From Amycolatopsis decaplanina DSM 44594 (GTDB taxonomy: Bacteria; Actinomycetota; Actinomycetes; Mycobacteriales; Pseudonocardiaceae), in contig NZ_AOHO01000076.1 in NCBI RefSeq assembly GCF_000342005.1, forward strand, positions 1-64,000: a stretch of 64,000 nucleotides of DNA, in the 5' to 3' direction. The position numbers and the translations under genes are program-made. A model generated the notes under the pieces. It was not told the origin of the DNA, made no database searches, and worked only from the letters and a program-made list of their open reading frames with translations. Positions 18,140-26,136 of the stretch are shown in pieces (the first letter of the stretch is position 1; every line of letters starts with the position of its first letter).

Positions 18140-18142
18140 GTC

Positions 18143-19141
18143 GTGACACCGGTGACTCCCCAGGACGCGCTCGGCGCGCAGCTGATCAGGCTGGGCCTCG
18201 GCGAGACCGCCGCCCGGATCTACCGGCGGATGCTCGAGAGCGCACCCGTCACCGCCCGGGAACTGGCCTGGCGGGAGGACGACGCGGAGACCGTCCAGCT
18301 CGCGCTGAAAGAACTGGCCGACGCCGGGCTCGCGGTGTCGGCCGGAGTGGACGGGGCCGAATACCTCCCCGCGAACCCCAGTGAGGCGCTGACCGCGCTG
18401 ACCACGCGACGGCAGGCCGAACTGCATGATGCGCGGCTCGCGGTCCAGACCGCGTACCGCGCCTTCCGGCGAGCGCATTCGGGGATGCCGAACGCGCAGG
18501 ATCTGCTCGAAGTGGTCACCGGCGACGCCATCATCCCCCGGCTGCAGCACCTCGCGACCACGGTGCGGCATCAGGTGCGCCGTCTCGACTCCCCTCCCTA
18601 TTTCACCGGCGGCCGCCGGAATCTCCTTGAGGAGGAACAACTACGGCGCGGGATCACCTACCGCTGTGTCTACAGTGGAGCGTCACTCGGCGATCCCGGC
18701 TATCTCGCCGCGAACATCCTGCCGTGCCTGCGAGCCGGTGAGCAGGCACGTCTGCTGCCCGAACTCCCGGTGAAGCTGACACTCTTCGACGACCGTGCGG
18801 CCACCATCGCGCTGACCATCCGCGAAGCCGATCGCAACCAGTCCATCGTCATCGTGCGCCCCTGCAGCCTCTTCTCCGCGCTGGAGGGGCTGTTCGAAAC
18901 CTCGTGGGCGGCCGCGCTTCCGCTCGACCGGCGAGGACGGGCGTCCGACCAGCCGATCCGTCCGGTCGAACGAGAACTGCTGCTCCTGCTCGCCGCCGGG
19001 CGCAAGGACGACGAGATCGCCGCCGAACTCGGCGTCAGCAGACGCACCCTGTTCCGCTATCTCGAAAACCTGATGGACCGCGCGGGCGTCTCCAGCCGGT
19101 TCCAGCTGGGGGTCTTCGCCGCGCACAACAGCTGGCTCTGA
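18143..19141 (+). CDS. TrmB-like/LuxR-type HTH regulator (paralogue of 159-1076)
   Basis: A 332-residue regulator with the same design as the protein at 159-1076: N-terminal winged helix (LGLGETAARIYRRML), middle PLD-like sensor region, and C-terminal LuxR-type HTH (KDDEIAAELGVSRRTLFRYL, then SSRFQLGVFAAHNSWL). The two share the ending pattern RFQLG...WL. GTG at 18143 lies 3 bases after the protease stop, which means translational coupling; its own ribosome site is poor. Pairing with a secreted protease suggests control of extracellular proteolysis, but targets are unknown. Confidence 0.85.
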   Translation: MTPVTPQDALGAQLIRLGLGETAARIYRRMLESAPVTARELAWREDDAETVQLALKELADAGLAVSAGVDGAEYLPANPSEALTALTTRRQAELHDARLAVQTAYRAFRRAHSGMPNAQDLLEVVTGDAIIPRLQHLATTVRHQVRRLDSPPYFTGGRRNLLEEEQLRRGITYRCVYSGASLGDPGYLAANILPCLRAGEQARLLPELPVKLTLFDDRAATIALTIREADRNQSIVIVRPCSLFSALEGLFETSWAAALPLDRRGRASDQPIRPVERELLLLLAAGRKDDEIAAELGVSRRTLFRYLENLMDRAGVSSRFQLGVFAAHNSWL

Positions 19142-19239
19142 CATCCCGCGCTCACCCGGATGGGGTCACCCGGGTAGACCCTCCCCGCTGCGGCGAACGC
19201 GCCGAGAGCGGAAGGTGATCTTGAAAGGAGGGCGGAATC

Positions 19240-19371
19240 ATGGGGAATCACCGGCACCACACCGGCACCGCGTCGCTGCGGATCGCCACCGCCGGCCTGC
19301 GGGTGTTCGCGGTCGTCGTCGCGATCGCGGCCTGCGCCTGGCTCGCGCTCTGGCTCGCGTTCACCCTCTGA
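19240..19371 (+). CDS. Tiny single-pass membrane protein
   Basis: A 43-residue peptide with a very strong ribosome site (AAAGGAGGGCGGAATC before ATG 19240). A basic N-terminus (HRHH) is followed by one hydrophobic helix rich in Ala, Val, Leu and Trp from about residue 20 to the end (FAVVVAIAACAWLALWLAF). Its last bases overlap those of the convergent proline-rich gene. No family recognised. Confidence 0.6.
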   Translation: MGNHRHHTGTASLRIATAGLRVFAVVVAIAACAWLALWLAFTL

Positions 19372-19591
19372 ATCCGGCCGGTCCCGGCTGGGATTCCGGC
19401 GGACTCCCGGGTTCCCGCGGCGGGCGGTCCGGTCCCGGATCGGGGACCCGTTCGGGCACCCCGGGGTCCGGGACCGGCTCTGGCCTGCCCGGGTCCGGCA
19501 CCGGTTCGGGAATACCGGGATCGGGGACTCCGGGATCCGGCGGCATGGGGTTCGGCGGCGCCGGAGGCGCGGTCATTCGAGCATTCGTCAT
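19361..19591 (-). CDS. Proline-rich PDPG-repeat small protein
   Basis: A 76-residue protein preceded by an excellent ribosome site (AGGAGGT, 6 bases before the ATG at 19591). About 40% proline, built of short repeats of the type PDPG(V/I/R)P(D/E)PV from residue 18 on. There is no signal peptide. Disordered low-complexity protein of unknown role. Since repeats can give chance frames, the ribosome site is the main support. Confidence 0.5.
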   Translation of the reverse strand: MTNARMTAPPAPPNPMPPDPGVPDPGIPEPVPDPGRPEPVPDPGVPERVPDPGPDRPPREPGSPPESQPGPAGFRG

Positions 19592-19647
19592 CGCAACTAC
19601 CTCCTGCTCACGCCACTACCCGGTCCGCCATCGGCCGAAACGGCCCG

Positions 19648-20400
19648 TTAGCCCGTCTGGGTGGCGATCCAGTCCGCGATGACGTCCGCGCGGGAGGTCG
19701 TCTCGATCCCCGCGTGCGGGCAGTCCGGCCCGGCGGCCTCCAGCGAGACCAAGGCGCCGCTCTTGCCTCCCGGGACGAAGTACGGTGCACCCGAGTCGTA
19801 CGTGCAGGCACTGGTCGTGATCGACGGCGCGGCGCCGCGGACACCGATCGTCGTCGGGGCCACTGTCGCCACCTGGACGGTGCCTTGCTGCATCCGGGTG
19901 GCCGGAGCGGGATTCTTGGCGGTCAGGCTGCCCCAGCCCGCCAAGGTCAGCTGCTGGCCGACCTTCGGGAGCACGCGGTTCACCGTCAGCGGGGTCACCG
20001 TCGTCACCGGGGTGTCCAGCTTGATCAGGGCGACGTCGTTCTCCTTCGCCTGGAGCACCTCGGTCGCCTTGCGAGCAACGCCTGATTCGATCGCCTCGTC
20101 CACAAGGCCCAATGTCACCGTCGTCGGATACGGCACCTTGCCCGCGACCCGCTTGCGGTGCGCGTCGTGGAAGCAGTGCCCGGTGGTGACGACCCAGCCG
20201 GGCGCGATCAGCGCACCCGTGCAGTAACTGCTGTAGGTCGAGCCGTCCGGGCGTGGGATCTTCGTCATCGCGATCTTGGCGACGAACCCGAATTGCCCTG
20301 GTGGGACATCGGTGCCATGGGCGACGTCCGGCGCGGCGAGCGCGGCCGGAGCGGTGGTGATGGTCAGGACAGCAGCGGCCAGCAGGGCGCGCAGACGCAA
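19648..20400 (-). CDS. Secreted trypsin-like serine protease (S1), variant active site
   Basis: A 250-residue exported protease. Signal peptide 1-23. His75 in TTGHC and Asp122 in ENDVALIKL are standard. The serine motif is changed: TYDSGAPYF with Ser203 instead of GDSGGP, so the preceding Gly and the following Gly are replaced. The start is TTG at 20400, supported by GAAGGG at 7 bases and by the position of the signal peptide. It may be active on an unusual substrate or weakened. Confidence 0.88.
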   Translation of the reverse strand: MRLRALLAAAVLTITTAPAALAAPDVAHGTDVPPGQFGFVAKIAMTKIPRPDGSTYSSYCTGALIAPGWVVTTGHCFHDAHRKRVAGKVPYPTTVTLGLVDEAIESGVARKATEVLQAKENDVALIKLDTPVTTVTPLTVNRVLPKVGQQLTLAGWGSLTAKNPAPATRMQQGTVQVATVAPTTIGVRGAAPSITTSACTYDSGAPYFVPGGKSGALVSLEAAGPDCPHAGIETTSRADVIADWIATQTG

Positions 20401-20475
20401 TTTCTTACCCTTCGTCGATGAGGTGATCCGAGGCTAGGACCCCCCGCCCGACAAGGGGAATTCCCCGACCAGGTG

Positions 20476-21450
20476 TCACCCGATGGCACGCCGTCCGCCT
20501 GCCGGTTCGCCGCGGCGGGCGAGCCAGTGGCGATAGGGGTGGCTGCTATCGGTATCAGACCGGTAGGCCGCCTCGGCCGCGGCGATCAAGGCGTCGCTGT
20601 CCCCGCCGAAGGCACCTTCGGTGCTCCAGGCGATCAGGTACCGCATCCACAGCGGATCCCCCGCGAGGGAACGGATGACGATCCCGGGTGCGGCAGGAAA
20701 GGTCACCTGGCACGGGGAAATCGCCCGGCCCGCCGCGATCAGGCGTTGCAGGGGCCGCAACTCCGTGCTCCGGTGCGCGACCTGCGGCCGGAATCCCGCC
20801 TGAGTACAGGCTTCCTCGAAGCACTCCGGCCAGCCTGCGCCGTCGGAGGGCCCGAGTACCCACCGTTCCCCGGCGAGGTCGGCGAGGGCGATCTCGGCGC
20901 GGCGCGCGGCCGGATGGTCGGCGGCGATCGCCACGAACACCGGTTGCGTGGCCAGCGGCCGCGATTCCACTCCCGGGGCCCGCGGCAGGACGTGACCGGG
21001 ATAGTCGGCGACGACGGCCGCGTCGAGTTGCCCACCCGCCACGAGATCCAGCAGCCGCAAGGGCGAGAACTCGGTGGTCACCGAAACCGCTTGCCCCCGG
21101 CCGGAATCACCGAGCCGGTCCGCCAGCTCGACGACCATCGAACCACCGATCCCACCCAGCGCGACAGGACGTTTCTCGCCTTCCGCCAGGAAACGCGCCG
21201 CGTCCCGGTGCATCGTGTCCGCCGCGGCGAGGACGGCCCGCGCGCGGACGAGCACGCGTTCGCCGAACGCCGTCGGGAAGACCCCGTCCCGGCCTCGGAC
21301 GAACAAGGTTCCGCCGAACGCGCGCTCGATCCGTTGCACGGCGGCGGTCAACGCGGGCTGGGTGCTCCCGATGCCGATCGCCGCGCGCGTGATGCTGCCC
21401 GCGTCGGCGACGGCGCACACCACTCGCAGGTGACGTAACTCGACGTCCAT
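20476..21450 (-). CDS. LysR-type transcriptional regulator
   Basis: A 324-residue LysR protein: N-terminal HTH (LRHLRVVCAVADAGSITRAA, STQPALTAAVQRIERAFGG) and an effector-binding domain. It is divergent from the M64 peptidase gene with 112 bases between, so it may control it. ATG at 21450; a GTG directly before it is possible. Upstream in-frame starts would run into the peptidase gene and are rejected. Confidence 0.88.
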   Translation of the reverse strand: MDVELRHLRVVCAVADAGSITRAAIGIGSTQPALTAAVQRIERAFGGTLFVRGRDGVFPTAFGERVLVRARAVLAAADTMHRDAARFLAEGEKRPVALGGIGGSMVVELADRLGDSGRGQAVSVTTEFSPLRLLDLVAGGQLDAAVVADYPGHVLPRAPGVESRPLATQPVFVAIAADHPAARRAEIALADLAGERWVLGPSDGAGWPECFEEACTQAGFRPQVAHRSTELRPLQRLIAAGRAISPCQVTFPAAPGIVIRSLAGDPLWMRYLIAWSTEGAFGGDSDALIAAAEAAYRSDTDSSHPYRHWLARRGEPAGGRRAIG

Positions 21451-21562
21451 CACGCGGACCTTATGGCCACTTGGGATGTGCCGGAAGCCGTCGAAAGTCG
21501 GGATCGTTTTTCGTACTCCTCTCTGCCCCTCCCCCTTCTCCCCCTCCCCGCAAGGAGTACGC

Positions 21563-22525
21563 ATGCGACGCGTCTGTCTCATGTTCGCGCTGACCGCCAT
21601 CCTCGTCGCCGGACTCGTTCCCGCGACGGCGTCGGCGGCCCCCCGATTCACGACATCGATGGAGGCCTTCGAACCCGGAGGAACCATCGCCCGGGTGGAG
21701 GTCTCCCGGCCTGTTTCGGACCGGACCGCCGCGCCACAGCAGATCGCCGGTGCCGCCGCGGTGACCCCGATCGAAATCAACGGCCCCAGCGAGACCACCT
21801 TCGACCTCGTGTTCGTCGGCGACGGCTACACCTCCTCGCAGCTGGGCACGTACTCGCAGCACGTCCGCTCCAGCATCGCGGCGCTCTTCGCCATCGAGCC
21901 GTACAAGAGCTACCGCAAGCAGTTCAACCTCTGGCAGGTCGACGTCGTCTCCGCCCAGTCCGGCATCACGAACGATCCGACCCAGGGGGTGCGGCGCAAC
22001 ACCGCGCTGGGCTCGTACTTCTGGTGCGGCGGCATCGAACGGCTGTTGTGCGTCAACGAAACCAAGGCGAACCAGTACGCCGCGGCCGCGCCGGACGTCG
22101 ATCAGGTCATCATGCTGGCGAACACCACGAAGTACGGCGGCGCCGGCGGCGGGGTCGCGACCTCTTCGGGCGGCAACATCCAGGCCAGCCAGATCGTCGC
22201 CCACGAACTCGGGCACTCCATCGGCGGGCTCGCCGACGAGTACGACTACGGCACTTGCGACACCCGTGAACCCCGGGAGCCCAACGCTTCCACGCTCACG
22301 GCCGCGCAGATGCGGGACCGCCGGGCCAAGTGGTACACCTGGCTCGGCAAGCCCTCCCCCGACGGCGGCACGGTCGGCGTCTTCGAGGGATCCCGCTACT
22401 GCAAGACCGGGATGTACCGCCCCAGCGTGAACTCGCTCATGCGCACCCTCGGGCAGCCCTTCAACCCGCCGAGCACCGAGGCGATGATCGCGGGCTTCCA
22501 CCGCGAAGGCGCCGCCCGGCACTGA
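21563..22525 (+). CDS. Secreted M64-family metallopeptidase
   Basis: A 320-residue exported zinc peptidase of the M64 (IgA peptidase-like) family. Signal peptide 1-26 (TASAAP). The zinc motif HELGHS has His214, Glu215 and His218, followed by GLADEYDYG, typical of M64. The VFVGDGYTSSQ near residue 85 is another family signature. Start ATG at 21563 follows AAGGAG. Likely controlled by the divergent LysR gene. Confidence 0.9.
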   Translation: MRRVCLMFALTAILVAGLVPATASAAPRFTTSMEAFEPGGTIARVEVSRPVSDRTAAPQQIAGAAAVTPIEINGPSETTFDLVFVGDGYTSSQLGTYSQHVRSSIAALFAIEPYKSYRKQFNLWQVDVVSAQSGITNDPTQGVRRNTALGSYFWCGGIERLLCVNETKANQYAAAAPDVDQVIMLANTTKYGGAGGGVATSSGGNIQASQIVAHELGHSIGGLADEYDYGTCDTREPREPNASTLTAAQMRDRRAKWYTWLGKPSPDGGTVGVFEGSRYCKTGMYRPSVNSLMRTLGQPFNPPSTEAMIAGFHREGAARH

Positions 22526-22532
22526 TTCGCCG

Positions 22533-22997
22533 TCATGGCCTCCGGACCGGGCCGCCGGCGTGGCCGGCGAGCCCGGTCGCCATGTCCCGCATGAAGCGGC
22601 GGAGGTACCACCGGAAGATCCACGCGCTGCCCCGGCCCACGCGATACGTTCCGTGCCAACGGATCCGTGTCCCACCGCTGGGCGTTTCACACAGATCGAC
22701 AGCCGCCTGATAGTCGATCATCACGGGCACGTCCACACCCTCGTAGGCGAACCGTCTTTCGGGGTCGAGGGCGGTGATCCGTTCCTTGGTGACCGTCTTG
22801 CCGGTACGGAAGGCACGGACCGCGCCGACCCCGTCGCATCCGTCGGCGGAAAGTCCCTGCGACGCGGCGACTTCCAGGGAACCCACCCGCGACCAGACCG
22901 GCCAGCTGCGGGCGTCCACCAACAGTGCCCAGATTGCGGCGGGCGGCGCCGACGATTCGGCGGTGACGTCGTACGACTGCATTCCAGAACTACTCAC
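22533..22997 (-). CDS. SRPBCC (START-like) family protein
   Basis: A 154-residue cytoplasmic protein of the polyketide cyclase/SRPBCC fold, with the typical opening SYDVTAESSAPPAAIWALLVD, a central beta sheet and a C-terminal helix (FMRDMATGLAGHA). Such proteins bind hydrophobic ligands. The start is uncertain: GTG at 22997 has AGGG 8 bases before it, while ATG at 22982 lacks a clear site. It converges with the M64 gene and stands alone. Confidence 0.8.
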   Translation of the reverse strand: MSSSGMQSYDVTAESSAPPAAIWALLVDARSWPVWSRVGSLEVAASQGLSADGCDGVGAVRAFRTGKTVTKERITALDPERRFAYEGVDVPVMIDYQAAVDLCETPSGGTRIRWHGTYRVGRGSAWIFRWYLRRFMRDMATGLAGHAGGPVRRP

Positions 22998-23056
22998 ACG
23001 CCTCACCCTAGGAACGGGCGGACGGGGTCACCATGCGCCGGATTGCGGGGCGGCGA

Positions 23057-23947
23057 TCAGGAATTGCGGTACTCCGAGGGGCGCGATCCGGTGTGCTTGA
23101 GGAAAGCGGCCGACAAGGCGCCGGGAGTGGCGAACCCGCATCTGCTCGCGATCCGGGCAATCGGGAGATCGGTGTCGCGCAGCAGCCTTCGCGCCTCCTC
23201 GATCCGGAGCCCGGCGAGGAAACGGTGTGGTGTCTCGCCGGTCTTCTCCTTGAAGACCCGGATGAAGTGGTAGACGCTCAGATGTACTTCCCCGGCGATT
23301 TCGGCGACGCTGAGCGGTTCGGCCAGCCTGTCGCGCATCATCGCCACGGCCGCACGGACCCTGTGGTCTTCCCGGCCCGCGCGCGGTGGTTTCGGTTTCC
23401 GCGCGTGGCGGGTGAGCAGGTGCACGGTGAGGAAGGCGGCCGCGGATTCGGCGTAGAGGTCGTCGTCCTCCCTCGCGTTCCCGGCCGCCCGGACCAGTTC
23501 GTCGAGCAGCGGATCTCCCCCTGCCACGGACGCCGCCATCGCCTCGTGGTCCACCGCGCGGCCGCCCAGCCGCGCGGCGACCGACTCCACCATGGTGCCC
23601 GGGATGTGCACCTGCAGGCTGCGCATCGATTCGTCACCTCGATACCGGCGCAGCAGCGGCCTGCCGGGAACGGCGAGTTCGAGCCGTCCCGGCCTCCACT
23701 GGTGACGGTTCCACCGGCCGTCGCCGCGGGTCTCCATCACCGCCCGCCCCGAGAGCGGCAGGACCAGATGCAGATCCGCGACGGCGGGCAGCCGCATGTC
23801 CTCGGCGACCGGAACGTGTTCGAACCGCTGGACGAGCAGCGACTCCCAGTCGGAATCCTCCCAGCTGCAATACGTCCGCCGGACATAGCGGGACATGTCG
23901 AAACCGATGTAGGGCTGAAGGTCGAATCGCTCGGAATCGAACACCAC
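23057..23947 (-). CDS. AraC-family transcriptional regulator
   Basis: A 296-residue regulator with a cupin-like N-terminal ligand domain and a C-terminal AraC double HTH: PLSVAEIAGEVHLSVYHF then LPIARIASRCGFATPGALS and HTGSRPSEYR at the end. Start GTG at 23947 (or the next codon). It lies 10 bases downstream of the LLM oxidoreductase stop on the same strand and is probably co-transcribed with it. Confidence 0.88.
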   Translation of the reverse strand: MVFDSERFDLQPYIGFDMSRYVRRTYCSWEDSDWESLLVQRFEHVPVAEDMRLPAVADLHLVLPLSGRAVMETRGDGRWNRHQWRPGRLELAVPGRPLLRRYRGDESMRSLQVHIPGTMVESVAARLGGRAVDHEAMAASVAGGDPLLDELVRAAGNAREDDDLYAESAAAFLTVHLLTRHARKPKPPRAGREDHRVRAAVAMMRDRLAEPLSVAEIAGEVHLSVYHFIRVFKEKTGETPHRFLAGLRIEEARRLLRDTDLPIARIASRCGFATPGALSAAFLKHTGSRPSEYRNS

Positions 23948-23957
23948 GGCTTCGAGG

Positions 23958-25013
23958 CTAGCCGAGCAGCTCCTTCACCCGCGGGACGACCTGCTCGCCG
24001 TAAAGACGGATCGAGTTCAGGCGCTGCTCGTGCGGAAGCGCGCCGACGCTGTACTTGAGCTGGAACCGCGACAGACCGAGGGTCCGCACCGCCCAGGCGA
24101 TTTTCTGCGCCACTGTCTCGGGAGAGCCGATGAACAACGCACCGCGCGGCCCGGCCATGACGTCGTAGTCGGCCCGGGACATCGGGCCCCAGCCCCGTTC
24201 GGCACCGATCTTGGCGAAAGCGGCCTGGTGGTGCGAGAAATGCTGGGCGACGGCCAGCTCGTCGGTCTCGGCGACGTGGCCCGGGCTGTGCATCGAGATC
24301 GGTAGCTCCTGGTGTCCCGCCTCCTTCAACGCGCGCCGGTACAGGTCCGCGAGCGGGGTGAACCGCTCCGGCGACCCGCCGATCACGGCCATCACCAGCG
24401 GCAGGCCGTATGCGGCCGCGCGGACCACCGACTGCGGGGTGCCGCCGACCCCGACCCAGGCGGGCAGGCTGCCCGCTTCGGTGACCGGGAAGGCCTGCGC
24501 GCCCTCCAGCGCGGGACGGACGGTGCCGGACCAGTCGACCGGTTTCTCCTCCTGCAAATGCGTGAACAGGTCGAGCTTCTCGGCGAACAGCGCTTCGTAG
24601 TCCTCCAGCGAATAGCCGAACAGCGGGAACGACTCGGTGAACGAGCCCCGGCCGAGCGTGACCTCGGCCCGTCCCCGGGAAACGGCGTCCAGCGTGGCGA
24701 ACCGCTCGTACACCCGCACCGGGTCGTCCGAGCTGAGCACCGTGACCGCCGTGCCCAGCCTGATCCGGTCGGTCCGGCCCGCGATCGCGGCCAGCACGAC
24801 GTCCGGCGACGACACCGCCATCTCCGCGCGGTGATGTTCTCCGACACCGAAGTAGTCCACGCCCACCTGGTCGGCGAGGACGCCCTCGGCCACGACCTGG
24901 CGGATGGCCTCGGCCTGGCTCACCGGCTGGCCGTCCGCGCCGTTCTCGACGTCGCCGAACGTGTCCAGGCCGAAGGTCGGCTCCTGCGGGGTGCCCAGGA
25001 TCTCGTAACCCAT
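23958..25013 (-). CDS. LLM-class flavin-dependent oxidoreductase
   Basis: A 351-residue luciferase-like monooxygenase family enzyme (TIM barrel) using FMNH2 or F420H2. Family signatures include FGVGEHHR near residue 60, RIRLGTAVTVLSSDDPVRVYE, and GVGGTPQSVVRAA. ATG at 25013 follows GAGGAG. A small palindrome-like TCAAGTAGTTGA lies just upstream of the ribosome site and could be an operator. The downstream AraC gene may be in the same operon. Substrate unknown. Confidence 0.88.
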   Translation of the reverse strand: MGYEILGTPQEPTFGLDTFGDVENGADGQPVSQAEAIRQVVAEGVLADQVGVDYFGVGEHHRAEMAVSSPDVVLAAIAGRTDRIRLGTAVTVLSSDDPVRVYERFATLDAVSRGRAEVTLGRGSFTESFPLFGYSLEDYEALFAEKLDLFTHLQEEKPVDWSGTVRPALEGAQAFPVTEAGSLPAWVGVGGTPQSVVRAAAYGLPLVMAVIGGSPERFTPLADLYRRALKEAGHQELPISMHSPGHVAETDELAVAQHFSHHQAAFAKIGAERGWGPMSRADYDVMAGPRGALFIGSPETVAQKIAWAVRTLGLSRFQLKYSVGALPHEQRLNSIRLYGEQVVPRVKELLG

Positions 25014-25092
25014 GTCCAACTCCTCAAGTAGTTGAACGCTCAAACGTCGGGTGCGGTGATCGTATTCCACGCGGGACCGGGGCACGCGACGT

Positions 25093-25126
25093 GTCGTGAG
25101 TGGTAAGTGTCGTTAGAACGACACTT
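25093..25126. repeat. GTGAGTGG-family palindrome, short copy
   Basis: Begins GTCGTGAGTGGT like the other members; the perfect hairpin is AAGTGTCGTT-ag-AACGACACTT. The outer right arm (ACCACTCACGAC) is lost. Confidence 0.65.
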
Positions 25127-25162
25127 ATTGAGCCGAAAGTCAAAGGTGTCAAGTCAGGGTGG

Positions 25163-25225
25163 CGAAGTACATGATGGCCCCCTTCCTTGCGCTAGGCGCA
25201 AGGAAGGGGGCCATCATGTACTCGC
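25163..25225. repeat. Very strong 27-bp-stem hairpin
   Basis: Arms running from 25166 (AGTACATGATGGCCCCC...) to the TAG loop near 25194 and back to 25222 are perfectly complementary for 27 bases. It lies 11 bases beyond the stop of the minus-strand SecD-like gene, so it can end transcription, but it is longer than usual terminators. Confidence 0.75.
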
Positions 25226-25235
25226 AAAGGCCGGC

Positions 25236-25847
25236 TCAGCCGCCGGCGATGTCGCGCGCCAACTGACGGGCGTCGGACATGGTGAACTTGCCGGTGATCT
25301 GGGTTTCCCCGCCGGTGATGGCCGACTGGATCATCGGCGCGGTCAGCACCCGGCTCTTCAGCACCATCGCGACCTGTTTGCCGACGTTCGCCGCGGTCCA
25401 GTCGGCCCACGTCCGCGCACCCGCGTCGGTGAAACTGAGCCCGACGAGCGGGCCGCCCGACTGCGAATCGAGCCGAGCGTTCGCCCGGCTGAGGTCGGCT
25501 CCGGTGAGGAAGGCCGGGCCGAGCAGGTACTTCGTGCCCTGCACGCGGTCACAGCTGACCAACGGGAGCGCCGGGTCGTCACGGCCGTCCAGCGGATCCG
25601 GTCCCCGTGAGCAGTCCAGGGCCGCCGCGGCGGCCTGCTGTTCGGCGGGATCCGTGCTCTGACGGTTCGTCGCCGAGCCTGTCGCGGGGCCAGGCGGCAG
25701 CTCGGCCAGGACCGGCCGGAACCGCAACCTGGATCCGTCCTTGATCGCGAAACTGTCGCCTTCAGGCTCGGCTTGGCCTGAAACCCCTCCCTGGCAACCG
25801 GTGACACCGAGCAGGACGAGGGCGACCGCTACGAGGATGATCCGCAC
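25236..25847 (-). CDS. Lipoprotein with SecD P1-head-like domain
   Basis: A 203-residue predicted lipoprotein (lipobox LGVTGC, Cys18). Residues about 130-200 match the P1 head subdomain of SecD/SecDF (GPLVGLSFTDAGARTWADWT, NVGKQVAMVL, SAITGGETQITGKFT). The SecD membrane segments are absent, so this is a stand-alone, surface-anchored head domain rather than a translocase subunit. Start GTG at 25847 has a weak ribosome site. It may act in folding or binding of exported proteins. Confidence 0.75.
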   Translation of the reverse strand: MRIILVAVALVLLGVTGCQGGVSGQAEPEGDSFAIKDGSRLRFRPVLAELPPGPATGSATNRQSTDPAEQQAAAAALDCSRGPDPLDGRDDPALPLVSCDRVQGTKYLLGPAFLTGADLSRANARLDSQSGGPLVGLSFTDAGARTWADWTAANVGKQVAMVLKSRVLTAPMIQSAITGGETQITGKFTMSDARQLARDIAGG

Positions 25848-25861
25848 GGGGACATTCTGTC

Positions 25862-26035
25862 GTGTTCAGCGCCCGCGCGTGGGCGAAACGCCTTCCACTC
25901 CTCGCCGACCTCCGGCTGGAGACCTTCGACCGGATGTGGACCGCGAGCGAACTGGCCCGCGACGCCGACGCGGCGGCCGAGGCACTGACCCGGCATCTCA
26001 CCCTCACCGCGGCCGCGTTGGCCGAGGAGCCGTAG
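25862..26035 (+). pseudogene. Possible C-terminal remnant of a GntR/FCD regulator
   Basis: A 57-residue frame from GTG 25862 reads FDRMWTASELARDADAAAEA then LTRHLTLTAAALAEEP. This resembles the last two helices of the FCD ligand-binding domain of FadR-type GntR regulators. No HTH part is upstream in any frame, because that space is taken by the SecD-like gene on the other strand. I read it as a gene relic; chance coding is possible. Confidence 0.35.
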
Positions 26036-26136
26036 GTCCTGTCGGAAAATCACCCAGACCGACCTAGCCCCCATCATCGCATTGGGTGTTTCCTTGCTCA
26101 CAGAACGTCGTTGATCGACGATTTTGGGGGCCGCCG

